A stretch of 64,000 bases of DNA from Reinekea sp. G2M2-21 (GCF_015687175.1 NZ_JADPQG010000002.1:558001-622000); one strand, 5' to 3'. Positions 41,101-48,208 are shown, counted from the first letter of the stretch. Notes: a model not told the origin generated them from the letters alone. Translations and numbers: made by a program.

Positions 41101-41941
41101 AACCATCGGTCGATTCCTGCAAGCCGATTTGGTGGTGCAGGCACCAGGGCAGATTTTGAGTTACAACCGCTATGCCTATGTTTGGAATAACCCAGGGGCG
41201 TATACGGATCCGAGTGGGTATGTGTGCGGTTGTCCTGCGGATAGAAGTGAAACCGGTGGCGCCTATGATTCAACGAGTGACAACGCAACCGTTAATCCAG
41301 CAGGGCAACCGAAAGACACTAATGCAAAGAAGAAAGATGATAATGTTGGGAAAGCATTGAATAGTACTTCCGACATTCTTGGGGTTGCTGCGATTAGTCC
41401 TTTGGAAGAGGTTTATTTACTTTACTCTAGAGGGACCTTGGATTTACATATGAATGGCATGTTCTACTTACCACCAAGTGGGTCCATCTCCTCTATAAAT
41501 AGATCTGCAAGTGTTTACTTTGGCCCAGCTCCCTTGGACTATACGGGTAGTCGAGCAACGGGTCATCCCGCTCCTTGGGTATCATTTATAAAAGATAATC
41601 ACTATAAAACGGTCAGCCGTATAGAGTCTACCGCAAACCTATTGGGCTCCCTTCCTGGAGTTCTAGATGCATCCGCTTTAATGCTAGATACCTATTCCTG
41701 GCAAACAGGTAATATGACTGGTGGAGATTTTGCTACCTCACTTACTTCAACTGCTTTAACGGTTTTGGTTCCTGAAATCACATTACCCTCGTTAATTCTC
41801 GACCATGTAGTAGTACCCGCTGCTGAGTCTGGTGCTGCCGTTGTTGGAGCAGAGGTTAATAAATATTATGTAGAACGAACTACAGAAAAGCGCTCAGTAG
41901 TAGACAATGTTTGGTCGTTTTTTCCTGCCATGTTTCAATAG
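35150..41941 (+). CDS. Secreted SpvB/FG-GAP/RHS-repeat protein with variable C-terminus
   Basis: This 2263-residue protein starts with a Sec signal peptide (KLAVSLLSLISVTVFA). Next is an SpvB-like entry motif (TYSLPIDLVPGPAGIRPNVS, then GNGLLGKGWSLSA) at nt 35760-35900, then FG-GAP/VCBS calcium-type repeats (DINGDGxxD, about 36560-37620), then YD/RHS repeats (38650-41000). The conserved RHS core end, GRFLQADLVVQ...YNRYAYVWNNP..YTDPSGY, is at 41109-41222. The 239 residues beyond are the polymorphic C-terminal region, which I cannot assign; it includes a hydrophobic stretch (ALTVLVPEITLPSLILDHVV). RHS shells encapsulate and deliver a C-terminal toxin in related systems. ATG 35150 has an AAAGGGA Shine-Dalgarno. 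No obvious immunity gene follows; the next genes encode secreted proteins. Confidence 0.9.
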   Translation: MFQKLAVSLLSLISVTVFANTNFNVDSYDIYEYNITGDTTTEIIFIAKEKILLIAGDVSIPIKYKDGDDFYLTGNTIVAGRGGFNPSGKTKTTRFSIIISDANGDGINDMLLKPTSGTLVQVNGGTTKLPSSASSSSTFAGFENDGNTTFTPVSTPSGQAYKVARNGVTFFVDSEGNPYNISKTLASATAVGNLKGNFTVSQGGAATYSLPIDLVPGPAGIRPNVSVSYYSQGGNGLLGKGWSLSATESITRCKAPGRSKSVPSYSTTDTFCLNGDPLVAFTADGQKLYRKRIDDGTLLKFNYAANQFSAVLENGTKRLFSSHLNRNASGTNTKSWYLTRETQLGGAYSTYDYSFDHSNGEALLTSIQYGSHSVSFYYEERPDRSFAFDSNGSKVNRTKRLSSISTNGTGENIATYSFKYGYNSRLDQSFLTDIQKCVGSSCYEELTFAWNQPSNTIFESTEHSETLDNNYDTRISFGDIDGNGTTDIIGFEKNSDWKHRIKVFKSKLLVSDIDIDGGTRLDEVVNAPQSADYQLMISDLDGDGIDDIFWYNGNRIQTYNSNGKFGFGNANQTRDTWDYDDSTLIDVNGDGLTDLVHSSGAMNAAGQLVKSETFAVYLGDGSGSFTGSPKFAKRNDETHFAFADINGDNKADVIMLHDDGTLEYRYSTSSQTSVSFSNGGTRSFTSDNKKNFSLTTADINGDGLADVVISNKLGYVSVYLSNGNSLSSAPLKLREPWTYDEDEATTASNKPFSPQFQDINGDGRTDMVIDNDYRPGQIDGLFGPRRSINLPAVDLRNGLLTFVDINGDGAKDAVAAITNRSSFADNKVKIRKGTSPDLSIARINDSYENQTSIDYKNMTDAQVYQRSTPAWFRDGISISLNPATKLVYKTNTSEGDTYFKYGGAQSSLDEGYLGFQLFSSVTGRESQDAEGAPHTKSIIAVTYLDQRDYLVGKPRQVYKRVKNGSSESVFAQLKFEDKEGTVVAAYGASNVALLDTRALSPRNGITGSTGVGVGEGASTFISEWTVKTLTTGIVRPVLASTANTYFDPEDGNTILARTITSNDWEVVGPALVTRPTYSETTEGLDKTVKSVRRDFEVYDSVTGSNNPDYLINALHVVKEKVTTTALGDWKDELVNNSLATTDFYYVNRSYGSNNLLYSQYISDREDDWLNTTFFYDTRGQLTKQIVSNKTTPTFPQHISRVSEWKYDADTGFLLWEKNAAGHYTVYENYDKYGNPGKVTVGVGSPESLTQALSTVYTYDKFGRQTKVTSSAGQVAETSYHNCAISLSGCIDGKHKTLIKTKNYPGTETYQYYDKRGLNTKTITSHFKSDSDESTTDYVVTTTEYDKHQRVVSTTAPRVISFLDDKSEGEARKQYYDVFDQSVRVEDGAGGITKTIWDYQGNGVNQRTVKVLVDGTSNYRDTVETYNALNQLVKVKAPNGSYTQFLYDLNGNVVRQWYSKANYSVTTPEANTGIDKNQSHVIVKTYDKRSRLLSEIDPDKGETVYEYTPFGEVKTVKTPRAIAGAISAQTFAYDLLGRQTRTTNNDGSACYFYDESSNGPSVGQLTETRYYKGSSVTCNPSAKVEGYYAQQVYKYDSKGRLLDHDQFISGAGSFDATYTYTATGQPLTKAWTGGNGGSLTVTYGYDSHTGILKTVKDGSKTHWTLTDVDALGNATGVTLGSGNKVIKNYNANTGRMADVAVTSNTGTYASYLNYTYNKAGFVTNMTESAFLYNSTYSETYHYDDIAHRQLTSVDVTTGGSTNAGAFVYQYDALGNIRSSKQMGAYAYTDATAPHRVTTVNGKTYVYGNNDGNVTNDGRRSLIYGHNHLPTRISQGSGSSLRQSEYVYGADNGLLYRKDSVGTTVSQENWYFGDMQLTKKAGLTEKVYTIAEGVTLVIDAGSGAQKEAQYSVTNNIGSTHIVLDENGFTKQRIMYDPFGKPNKFYTSSASTSIQDWSGFASKEGFTGHEHMYELDLIHMKGRVYDPTIGRFLQADLVVQAPGQILSYNRYAYVWNNPGAYTDPSGYVCGCPADRSETGGAYDSTSDNATVNPAGQPKDTNAKKKDDNVGKALNSTSDILGVAAISPLEEVYLLYSRGTLDLHMNGMFYLPPSGSISSINRSASVYFGPAPLDYTGSRATGHPAPWVSFIKDNHYKTVSRIESTANLLGSLPGVLDASALMLDTYSWQTGNMTGGDFATSLTSTALTVLVPEITLPSLILDHVVVPAAESGAAVVGAEVNKYYVERTTEKRSVVDNVWSFFPAMFQ

Positions 41942-41978
41942 AATCAAAGAGGTTAGGAATCAGGCTCAAAGCGGGGGA

Positions 41979-41997
41979 ATTATTAATTTCTAATAAT
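41979..41997. repeat. Small palindromic (REP-like) hairpin
   Basis: The inverted repeat ATTATTA-ATTTC-TAATAAT is followed by GACTCC. On the other strand it reads GGAGTCATTATTAG, which resembles the GGGGTCAGAGTCATTGATTT unit at 43112. Together they may be a pair of degenerate REP-type units bracketing the first two small secreted genes. Confidence 0.35.
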
Positions 41998-42225
41998 GAC
42001 TCCTAAACCTTTGATTAGATTTTAGAGTAAGGAATTAAAGGTTTAAAAAGAATGCGTTTGGTAAATCGTGTTTTCAAGATAAAAAAGTAAGAATCAAACA
42101 TTGTTGATGCTGCCTCCGAAGCCAGTAAAGAAACGTCAGCGCTAAGTTATTAGGGTGCTGAGAGGTTGACCCTTAAGGCTCACAGTTTTTGTGTCGCTAA
42201 TGATATGAAATACAACAGGATAGGT

Positions 42226-42573
42226 ATGAAAGGAAAAGTTTTTAAAGCGATGATGACCGCGACTTTGTTTTTGGTCGCGCATGTAGCGATGGCTGCGCCC
42301 GGTTATGTTCATGTTACGAACGTCAGTAAATTGCACTACCAGGTATTTGCAGGAGGCACTGTGTTCTTTCGCAACCTAAACGAATTTGACGCTGCCGTGA
42401 CCGGTTGTTGCTATGCCTTCGCGTTAGATACAACGACAGCAGGCGGAAGTGTCATGTGGTCGACGATCCTCATGAAAATGGCATCCGGTGGCGATCTTTA
42501 TTTATACGTCAGTGAAAGAAACCCGCCAACCAGTGGCAATGCCGCGACCATTCAACACCTGGGGAATTGGTAA
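42226..42573 (+). CDS. Small secreted protein, paralogue 1 of the two-Cys family (divergent)
   Basis: This 115-residue precursor has signal peptide MKGKVFKAMMTATLFLVAHV..AMA, so about 92 residues are mature. It keeps the family plan of a beta-rich first half and the helix/turn motif SVMWSTILMKMASGGDLYLY. It differs in having a Cys-Cys pair mid-protein (TGCCYAF) and no C-terminal cysteine. ATG 42226 follows AGGATAGGT; the ATG at 42205 would put polar residues before the signal. It is the first gene after the RHS gene. Function unknown. Confidence 0.75.
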   Translation: MKGKVFKAMMTATLFLVAHVAMAAPGYVHVTNVSKLHYQVFAGGTVFFRNLNEFDAAVTGCCYAFALDTTTAGGSVMWSTILMKMASGGDLYLYVSERNPPTSGNAATIQHLGNW

Positions 42574-42703
42574 CATAAGTGGCTTTTTTAGAAAGGTGGC
42601 GAGACGATGGATTATCGCCCATTAATTTGGTGCTGATCAAGCAAACGAACACACTGATACTTGCTGATAACAACATGATGGAAATATTTTAAAGGAGATT
42701 AAA

Positions 42704-43027
42704 GTGAAGAAATTAGTCATCGGTTTAACGGTCTTAGTAATGCTTAGCCTGAAGGCTTACGCTTGGGACGGTGTCGTAACCAACACGATTGCGAAAATTG
42801 ATGTCGTTGTAGACGGCGAAAACTACGGTTTCCGAGTCTACCTTAATGGCTCCCCTGCTTTATGCGGTACCACGAGTGACTGGGCATACGTCAATAAGAG
42901 TAGCAGTAACTACGATGCTATCGTGAGTTCCCTTCTGGCAGCTCACATGGCTGGACGACGCGTAACCCTTTATACGAACAAGATGGCCTCTGGTTACTGT
43001 CACATCGGGTATTTGTCCGTGCATTAA
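42704..43027 (+). CDS. Small secreted protein, paralogue 2 of the two-Cys family
   Basis: This 107-residue precursor has GTG start 42704 after a strong AAAGGAGATT. The signal peptide ends AYA before WDGVV. The mature part has cysteines in ALCGTTSDW and SGYCHIGY, and the family motif NYDAIVSSLLAAHMAGRRVT. The layout (short strands, a helix ending in a Gly-x-x-Val turn, more strands) suggests an OB-like small domain; this is inference. It is one of nine intact copies between 42.2 and 48.1 kb. Confidence 0.85.
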   Translation: MKKLVIGLTVLVMLSLKAYAWDGVVTNTIAKIDVVVDGENYGFRVYLNGSPALCGTTSDWAYVNKSSSNYDAIVSSLLAAHMAGRRVTLYTNKMASGYCHIGYLSVH

Positions 43028-43111
43028 ACATTAGTTATCAAATGCTAAAAAGTGAGCCAAGAAAGGGCAGACTGATGCTGTCTGTAAGCGCAAGAATCAA
43101 AAGAAAGAATC

Positions 43112-43145
43112 AATAGGGGTCAGAGTCATTGATTTTTAACAATGA
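43112..43145. repeat. REP-like sequence with TCATTG/CAATGA palindrome
   Basis: AATAGGGGTCAGAGTCATTG followed by ATTTTTAA and CAATGA can fold into a 6-bp hairpin. The GGGGTCAGAGTCATTGATTT phrase recalls, from memory, sequences linked to REP/RAYT elements in marine gammaproteobacteria. No RAYT transposase is nearby. Confidence 0.4.
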
Positions 43146-43312
43146 ACCAAAAGCCTTTAAATGTAAAAAGAATATACGCGGAAGTATTGAACAGGTGGCG
43201 ATTCTTACTGAACAGATGCATATAGATGTTGTGTTAAAAGCACAAGCTTGAATAAGCTGAAATGGGAGAATGTGTTTGAAAGGCGTCACCTTTCGAAAAC
43301 TAAGGAGTGTTT

Positions 43313-44545
43313 ATGAATAATTGGAGACTATTCTGTTGCTTTATTTGCATTGGTTTTTCCCAAGCAGCAGATGAATTAATTCTTACGGAACATCGAGAAG
43401 CTTTTATAACGTATGAAAATCCTTACGGTTTTTTTGAAGCAAATGTGATGAAGCAGGAAACCGGTGATTTTATTGACTTCACTTGGGTAACTCATATGGA
43501 CACAGATCGACCATTTATCAACAAATGGGCGACAAAAGGACAGAATTGTGTGTTATTGCATGAGCACCCGATAACTGAACGAGATAAAATTACTGGCGAT
43601 AGTAGTGTCTGTAGCGACCATGATGAAGATAATCCATTCTACTCTGAAGATATCGGTGCAGACGATAAGTGGGGGCAAGGTTGGTATAATGCATGTAAAG
43701 TGCACGACCAGTGCTATGCGACGGTTGGAAAAAGACGAGAAGACTGCGATCGCGAATTTAAAACGGATTTGATAAATGCGTGTAAACAGTCATCAAACAT
43801 TGTTACCTGTACTTTTGATGCCAACGCCTATTACTTGGCTGTAGCATTTGCTGGTAAAAAGTCATTTGATGAAACACAAACAGCGGTAATAGCCTACTTA
43901 AAAAACCTGAAGAAGGGCTATGAAGCCGGTACCTGCCAATATAACGCAGAAACATCCAACGCTCTCTATTTAGAAACTGAAGAAGCTCGCCGCGATGTAT
44001 ATTCATGGTTGGGTTTCTATCTGCACGACAAAAATTTTTCCAAGCACAAACTCAACGTTCTATATGAGAGCCCCTGGGGAGCCTGGGCCGGGTCATGGTG
44101 GCATGACTACGATGGTTTCTCCTATCAACCAAATAAAAGCCTGCTGCACATCAATGAAGCCAAATTTAATGAGTTGAAGTTTACCAGTAACGGTCTTTTT
44201 GACTATGTCAATTGGTACAAAAGTCAGGACATCTGGGAAGTTAACTTGGACCAATCGTCTTATTCTGTATATTTAGGCGACTCCGTTACGTTCAACGGCT
44301 CCTCGTCACATGGTCCTAATGGGTTGAGTGATTATAGTTCCTTTGCGTGGAATTTCGGCGATGGTCAAGCAACCGTGTCGCAACCAACAGCGGGAAGTCT
44401 GTCCCACAGGTACTCTGCGCGCGGCCACTACCAATTGTCACTCACTGCAACAGACCCTAGCAATCGATTTAGCCGTACGACCAGTGCTTCTGTAACCGTG
44501 TATAATTTTATTGATGTGTTACCAGCCATACTGCATGGGCTGTAA
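43313..44545 (+). CDS. Secreted phospholipase A2-like protein with C-terminal PKD domain
   Basis: A signal peptide (LFCCFICIGFSQA) precedes a domain with NACKVHDQCYATVGKRREDC at about residues 127-146. This is the PLA2 signature: catalytic His-Asp flanked by cysteines, followed by CDxxFKTDLINAC. PLA2 enzymes hydrolyse the sn-2 ester of phospholipids, usually with calcium. The C-terminal 90 residues form a PKD domain (GDSVTFNGSSSHGP...FAWNFGDG...HRYSARGHYQLSLTATD). At 410 residues it is longer than toxin-type PLA2s; the middle (residues 190-310) is unassigned. ATG 43313 follows AAGGAG; the upstream GTG at 43307 overlaps that site. It lies inside the small-protein array, consistent with a secreted effector. 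Confidence 0.85.
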   Translation: MNNWRLFCCFICIGFSQAADELILTEHREAFITYENPYGFFEANVMKQETGDFIDFTWVTHMDTDRPFINKWATKGQNCVLLHEHPITERDKITGDSSVCSDHDEDNPFYSEDIGADDKWGQGWYNACKVHDQCYATVGKRREDCDREFKTDLINACKQSSNIVTCTFDANAYYLAVAFAGKKSFDETQTAVIAYLKNLKKGYEAGTCQYNAETSNALYLETEEARRDVYSWLGFYLHDKNFSKHKLNVLYESPWGAWAGSWWHDYDGFSYQPNKSLLHINEAKFNELKFTSNGLFDYVNWYKSQDIWEVNLDQSSYSVYLGDSVTFNGSSSHGPNGLSDYSSFAWNFGDGQATVSQPTAGSLSHRYSARGHYQLSLTATDPSNRFSRTTSASVTVYNFIDVLPAILHGL

Positions 44546-44967
44546 CTCGACTAGTAGATTTGTGACGCAATAGCAGAAAGAGCTTCCAGTAGATTCGTTC
44601 TTCAGGAACCGACACCCTGTTTCATTGATGTCAGATTTGATTTCTTACTTGAGCTATATCGGCGAATTGAATGCCAATGCTCATTAGCCAAAAAGGATAT
44701 CTTGCAGTGGTATCGATTGTTTTTTTAAAAGGATACAAAACATCGCATCGTTGAGGCTGAGTGTTGCGTGGCTTGCTAGCGGTGCATTTTCCGAAACTAT
44801 AGACGATGTAAAAGTAGTGAATTTGTACACGCAAAGTCTACCAGCTAGCGGGTGCGTCATTTAATGCCATGCACAACCGGTACACCACCATGGGTGGTAA
44901 GTGGTCACTCCAAGGCCAACTGTAAATTAATTTCTGTGAACTATTAGAATGTGTAAAAGGAAAAATT
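44546..44967. other. Gene-free 420 bp containing a decayed family member
   Basis: Apart from the remnant at 44742-44864 described separately, I see no gene here. An AAAAGGAAAA Shine-Dalgarno at the right end serves the next gene. Confidence 0.5.
44742..44864 (+). pseudogene. Remnant of a small secreted two-Cys family gene
   Basis: One frame reads RLSVAWLASGAFS, a signal-peptide-like end, then ETIDDVKVVNLYTQ and LPASGCVI before a stop. This matches the N-terminal half of the neighbouring paralogues, but there is no ATG and the C-terminal half is gone. It is best read as a truncated copy. Confidence 0.5.
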
Positions 44968-45318
44968 ATGATGAAAAAGCTCTTGCTCGCTCTGTTAATC
45001 GCTCTACCACTTAAAGGTTTTTCCGCCTACTGGATTGACTCTGCCGGTACCGTTAACAGCATAACAACCTACTCCGGTTCGGACACCATCTTGGTCAGTC
45101 TTTCTGTCAGTGGCACAAATGTCGCCCAATGTACTGATAAAACCGTGTTTGCCATCAGTGCTGATATGCCAGAAGAGCGCCGCGCCAGAATGTATTCCAT
45201 GCTATTGGCGGCCCAAGCGTCTGGCCGTGTTGTTACGGTTTCTTACGTGAACGAGGGCGGCTGCGAACCGTGGGGTTCTAATGTTAATGCCTATCGCAAA
45301 ATAACCCGGCTCCGTTAA
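44968..45318 (+). CDS. Small secreted protein, paralogue 3 of the two-Cys family
   Basis: This 116-residue precursor has signal MMKKLLLALLIALPLKGFSA before YWIDSAGTVNSI. The two conserved cysteines sit in VAQCTDKT and GGCEPWGS, and the family motif is ARMYSMLLAAQASGRVVTVS. AAAAGGAAAAATT precedes the double ATG. Of all the copies it best shows the consensus order: strand, strand, Cys, helix with YSxLLAA, Gly turn, strand, Cys, strand. Confidence 0.85.
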   Translation: MMKKLLLALLIALPLKGFSAYWIDSAGTVNSITTYSGSDTILVSLSVSGTNVAQCTDKTVFAISADMPEERRARMYSMLLAAQASGRVVTVSYVNEGGCEPWGSNVNAYRKITRLR

Positions 45319-45343
45319 CACACTGGCGGCAGTTCTTGTCCTC

Positions 45344-45378
45344 ATGCCTCATGTATGTCGTGCGACAAACGGAGGCAT
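45344..45378. other. Intergenic hairpin between paralogues 3 and 4
   Basis: ATGCCTC/GAGGCAT forms an outer stem and TGTCG-TG-CGACA an inner one. No T-run follows, so it is a structured spacer rather than a standard terminator. Confidence 0.4.
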
Positions 45379-45430
45379 CGGAGTTTGATATAGACAATTA
45401 AATTCTTGGAAATAATTTTTAGGTTTACCA

Positions 45431-45745
45431 ATGACAAATTTCATCAAGTTATTCGCTCGGACAGCCCTCGCAGGTGTACTGATAGCGCAATCGTATGCGG
45501 CAAATACAGTGTACTCTGGTCAACTGGTACAGTTATATTCTGATCCGTCTGATATCGTGTTCCGTCTGTCCACCAACAATGACTGCGGCAATAATTACTA
45601 CTATTTAAAACGCACTAACACCAACTTCGATCAGATGTATGCGTTGCTTCTTTCCGCAGGTGTATCTGGAAAGACGGTTAGGATTGAGGTGTCCGGTTGC
45701 GTCTCTGGGAAGGCTATTGTGAGTCATGGAAGTATCATTTTCTAA
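45431..45745 (+). CDS. Small secreted protein, paralogue 4 of the two-Cys family
   Basis: This 104-residue precursor is the shortest intact copy. Its signal peptide (LFARTALAGVLIAQSYA) precedes ANTVYSGQLVQLYSDPSDIV. Cysteines are in NNDCGNNYYY and VSGCVSGK, and the motif is NFDQMYALLLSAGVSGKTVR. The Shine-Dalgarno is weak (AGGTTT). Function unknown. Confidence 0.85.
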   Translation: MTNFIKLFARTALAGVLIAQSYAANTVYSGQLVQLYSDPSDIVFRLSTNNDCGNNYYYLKRTNTNFDQMYALLLSAGVSGKTVRIEVSGCVSGKAIVSHGSIIF

Positions 45746-45982
45746 CCGACATAACTTTGGCTCAAGTGATTCAGCGCTACAAAGTATGTACATCAGCTGT
45801 GTTGGTGATGGGCGTGTGTTTGGCGCTGTTAAATGAGCACATGCCGGTAATCATTAGACATCGATCCGGTACAGATGGTCGGTCATAATTTAGGTCGCCT
45901 TAACCATAGCGCATGATACAAATGGATGGCTGTGACCGTGGTCTTAATACAATTTAAAAACTGAATAAAAGGAAAGTTGTCA

Positions 45983-46360
45983 GTGAAATTAATGAATTTT
46001 AAATCGGTGAGCATCGGATCTGTTCTTCGAAACTTGTTAGCCTGTTCACTGTCAGTTGGCATAGCGACAACGGCCGTTGCTGCCACTCAAGATTGTGGCT
46101 CCGTATATGTTGAGCAGATACTAACCGGCCCTAGGCATCAATCCATGTTGAAAGTATCTAATCGAGAATGTGGTTTGAGAGGATATGTCTGCATCGATCC
46201 AACAGGTGAATATACAGACCCAAGAATTGCGGATTACATGTTTTCATTCGTGCTCGCACAACAGGCCATGGGGAAGCCAATGAACGTGACTGTGAATACG
46301 GGGGATGGCTTTAAAGGGTGCGGATACGATGCTCCTTATATCGAGGACATCAGAAATTAG
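45983..46360 (+). CDS. Small secreted protein, paralogue 5 of the two-Cys family (extra cysteines)
   Basis: GTG 45983 follows AAAGGAAAG at normal spacing; an in-frame TTG at 45977 overlaps that site. The 125-residue precursor has a signal peptide ending around IATTAVAA. It differs from its siblings in having about four mature cysteines (QDCGSV, NRECGLRGYVC, KGCGY). The family motif is present as YMFSFVLAQQAMGKPMNVTV. It is a diverged copy, possibly with a second disulfide. Confidence 0.8.
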   Translation: MKLMNFKSVSIGSVLRNLLACSLSVGIATTAVAATQDCGSVYVEQILTGPRHQSMLKVSNRECGLRGYVCIDPTGEYTDPRIADYMFSFVLAQQAMGKPMNVTVNTGDGFKGCGYDAPYIEDIRN

Positions 46361-46446
46361 TGCAAAAAGACCCCTGGAGTATTTAAGTCATATTTTTTTA
46401 TGCTGTGCATACTAAACGCTAAAAGTAATTAAGGACGTCAAACTAA

Positions 46447-46788
46447 ATGAAACCCATCTTATCTTTCTTCGTCGTAATTTTCTTAAACATAAGCGTCTGC
46501 TTTGGCGCGCCAGGCTCATGGATGCCAACGGCAAAGCCTATTTCGGACATCATTATAGATTTTGATAACTCAGGCAAAGTCCTCGTGCTTATCTCAGGAG
46601 GGGTTCCTGGCGACTACCTTCCTTCTGGCTGTCAGAATAAATACAACACATTGCTGCTAGATTCAGAAAAAGGCCAAGCCATGTATGCGATGGCTTTAAG
46701 TGCCTACATGGCTGGCAAGCCAGTTAAGTTAGTGTTGAGCCCGAATTGTGACGGTGGTCGGCCACTGATTACACACATGTGGTTTTAA
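46447..46788 (+). CDS. Small secreted protein, paralogue 6 of the two-Cys family
   Basis: This 113-residue precursor has signal MKPILSFFVVIFLNISVCFG before APGSWMPTAKPISDI. Cysteines are in SGCQNKYN and PNCDGGRP, and the family motif is AMYAMALSAYMAGKPVKLVL. The start has TAAGGA upstream. The AMYAMALSAYMAGK segment is close to IYSTVLAAYMAGKK of paralogue 7, so these two neighbours are probably the youngest pair. Confidence 0.85.
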   Translation: MKPILSFFVVIFLNISVCFGAPGSWMPTAKPISDIIIDFDNSGKVLVLISGGVPGDYLPSGCQNKYNTLLLDSEKGQAMYAMALSAYMAGKPVKLVLSPNCDGGRPLITHMWF

Positions 46789-46808
46789 TGAGTCCTTTCC
46801 TACGGCAT

Positions 46809-46850
46809 TGCTGATAAAACAAGGTAACCCATTTGCCTCCTTTATCAGCA
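46809..46850. other. Long-loop hairpin between paralogues 6 and 7
   Basis: A perfect 10-bp inverted repeat (TGCTGATAAA / TTTATCAGCA) encloses 22 bp. No T-run directly follows. It might stabilise the end of an mRNA or be a relic of a recombination site. Confidence 0.4.
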
Positions 46851-46884
46851 CATTCAGTTTTTATTAATTTCTAAGGACAGCTCT

Positions 46885-47250
46885 ATGTCTCTAACCTTCG
46901 GCACATTGAAAAATTCTGTTTTCGTTGCGGTATTGTTCGCCAGTTGTCATGTCATGGCAGGCGGCTGGGCAACAGCCGCGATACCAACGCGCATTGATAT
47001 CGAGCGGGGAAATGGTTTTATGATATATGGTTCTTTCGGCAATGCGGGAGGGTGTAGTCAAAGTAACAAGGTATTCGTGAAGATTGATCATCCACAGTAC
47101 GACGCCATCTACTCCACTGTTTTGGCAGCTTATATGGCGGGCAAAAAAGTACAGCCATATATCCATACGTGCGAACCGGTCACATGGTATGCGGTACCAA
47201 CAACGACATTCAATATCTTGTCCTCAAGTGGGGCGCTTAATTTGCTGTAG
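46885..47250 (+). CDS. Small secreted protein, paralogue 7 of the two-Cys family
   Basis: This 121-residue precursor has a signal peptide ending CHVMAGG or just after; the mature part begins near WATAAIPTRIDIERG. Cysteines are in GGCSQSNK and HTCEPVTW, and the family motif is QYDAIYSTVLAAYMAGKKVQ. CTAAGGAC precedes the ATG. Function unknown. Confidence 0.85.
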   Translation: MSLTFGTLKNSVFVAVLFASCHVMAGGWATAAIPTRIDIERGNGFMIYGSFGNAGGCSQSNKVFVKIDHPQYDAIYSTVLAAYMAGKKVQPYIHTCEPVTWYAVPTTTFNILSSSGALNLL

Positions 47251-47327
47251 CGTCGGTATGACACTTACGGTGAATATTGCTTAATGCACTTAACCAATTT
47301 GAATAAATCATTGCACAGGGAAAAATC

Positions 47328-47675
47328 ATGACCAAGAAATTGATTGCTTTAGCATTGCTTACAACCATCAACTCATATGTATTTGCCGAACGGTTTGTAA
47401 CAATATCCGCGAGTCAAATGGCTGAAGTGAAAGTACACACCACTCATCACAATGTACCTTCTGCTCGAAACTATGCCGTCATTAAAATAGCGGGTTTACA
47501 GGAGGGATGTACCACCGGTGTTTACCTTAAAGTAAACGATAACCCTGTCGCTATGTCCATGGTTATTTCCGCGCAGCTGGCTGGTACTGGTGTGAAGGTA
47601 GGGTACGAGCCTCTTTTCAAAAGCCCATGGGGCGACTCAACAATATGCGCATTAACTAACTTTATTCTGCTCTGA
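47328..47675 (+). CDS. Small secreted protein, paralogue 8 of the two-Cys family
   Basis: This 115-residue precursor has signal MTKKLIALALLTTINSYVFA. Cysteines are in EGCTTGVYL and TICALTNF. The motif is relaxed (PVAMSMVISAQLAGTGVKVG) but in the right place. It lies between paralogues 7 and 9 with short spacers, all on one strand. An AGGGAAAA Shine-Dalgarno precedes the ATG. Confidence 0.85.
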   Translation: MTKKLIALALLTTINSYVFAERFVTISASQMAEVKVHTTHHNVPSARNYAVIKIAGLQEGCTTGVYLKVNDNPVAMSMVISAQLAGTGVKVGYEPLFKSPWGDSTICALTNFILL

Positions 47676-47716
47676 AAAGCACGCCGTTAATGGATTAACC
47701 TTTCAAGGAACTTTTT

Positions 47717-48073
47717 ATGAAATACACACTGCTGAAAATTCTGGCTTTTAGTGTGATGAGCCTGGCGTCAGTGGCGGCATACTCAGCAAACTTAAATTGT
47801 TATGACCTGACCGTGGACGATGTCATCGTACTCGACAATAAACTGGTGGTTACTTTTAGCAGTGCTTCGGGCAACTATGGAGACTGTCGCGCTGCATACA
47901 AGTACGCGAGTAATGGCAACTTCGAAAGCTATCTTTCGGTCTTTCTTACGGCCAAAGCGACAGGTAAACGGATACACTTTAACCACAAAGGTGGAACGTC
48001 ATTACGGGGGTTAGTTGGGACTACTTTCCCCGACTATTGGGCGCGTGAAATTAATTTCTTAAAGCTGGATTAA
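47717..48073 (+). CDS. Small secreted protein, paralogue 9 of the two-Cys family
   Basis: This 118-residue precursor has signal MKYTLLKILAFSVMSLASVA and a CAAGGAAC Shine-Dalgarno. Cysteines are in ANLNCYDL and YGDCRAAY, so the second one is shifted towards the N-terminus relative to the siblings. The motif is ESYLSVFLTAKATGKRIHFN. It is the last gene before a strong hairpin. Confidence 0.8.
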   Translation: MKYTLLKILAFSVMSLASVAAYSANLNCYDLTVDDVIVLDNKLVVTFSSASGNYGDCRAAYKYASNGNFESYLSVFLTAKATGKRIHFNHKGGTSLRGLVGTTFPDYWAREINFLKLD

Positions 48074-48092
48074 CTTTCTGCTTTTCGTTAAT

Positions 48093-48120
48093 CATCAGCA
48101 AGCTAAAAAGCTTGCTGATG
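48093..48120. terminator. Perfect 12-bp hairpin after the small-protein array
   Basis: CATCAGCAAGCT-AAAA-AGCTTGCTGATG is a perfect stem at the end of the paralogue run. It lacks a T-run on either strand, so it may be a weak terminator or a 3' stabiliser rather than a standard intrinsic terminator. Confidence 0.5.
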
Positions 48121-48208
48121 ACTGAAAGTAAATTGGTTTATTACCGCATGTATAAGGACGGTTTTGTACATTGTGCTTGTTGCACTAATGACAGGGAGAC
48201 TATTACGA

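Noticed and set aside
42226-48073. The run of small same-strand genes as an integron cassette array
   Set aside because: The spacers differ in length and sequence, no repeated attC-like 60-130 bp element is present, and the genes are paralogues of one family rather than unrelated cassettes.
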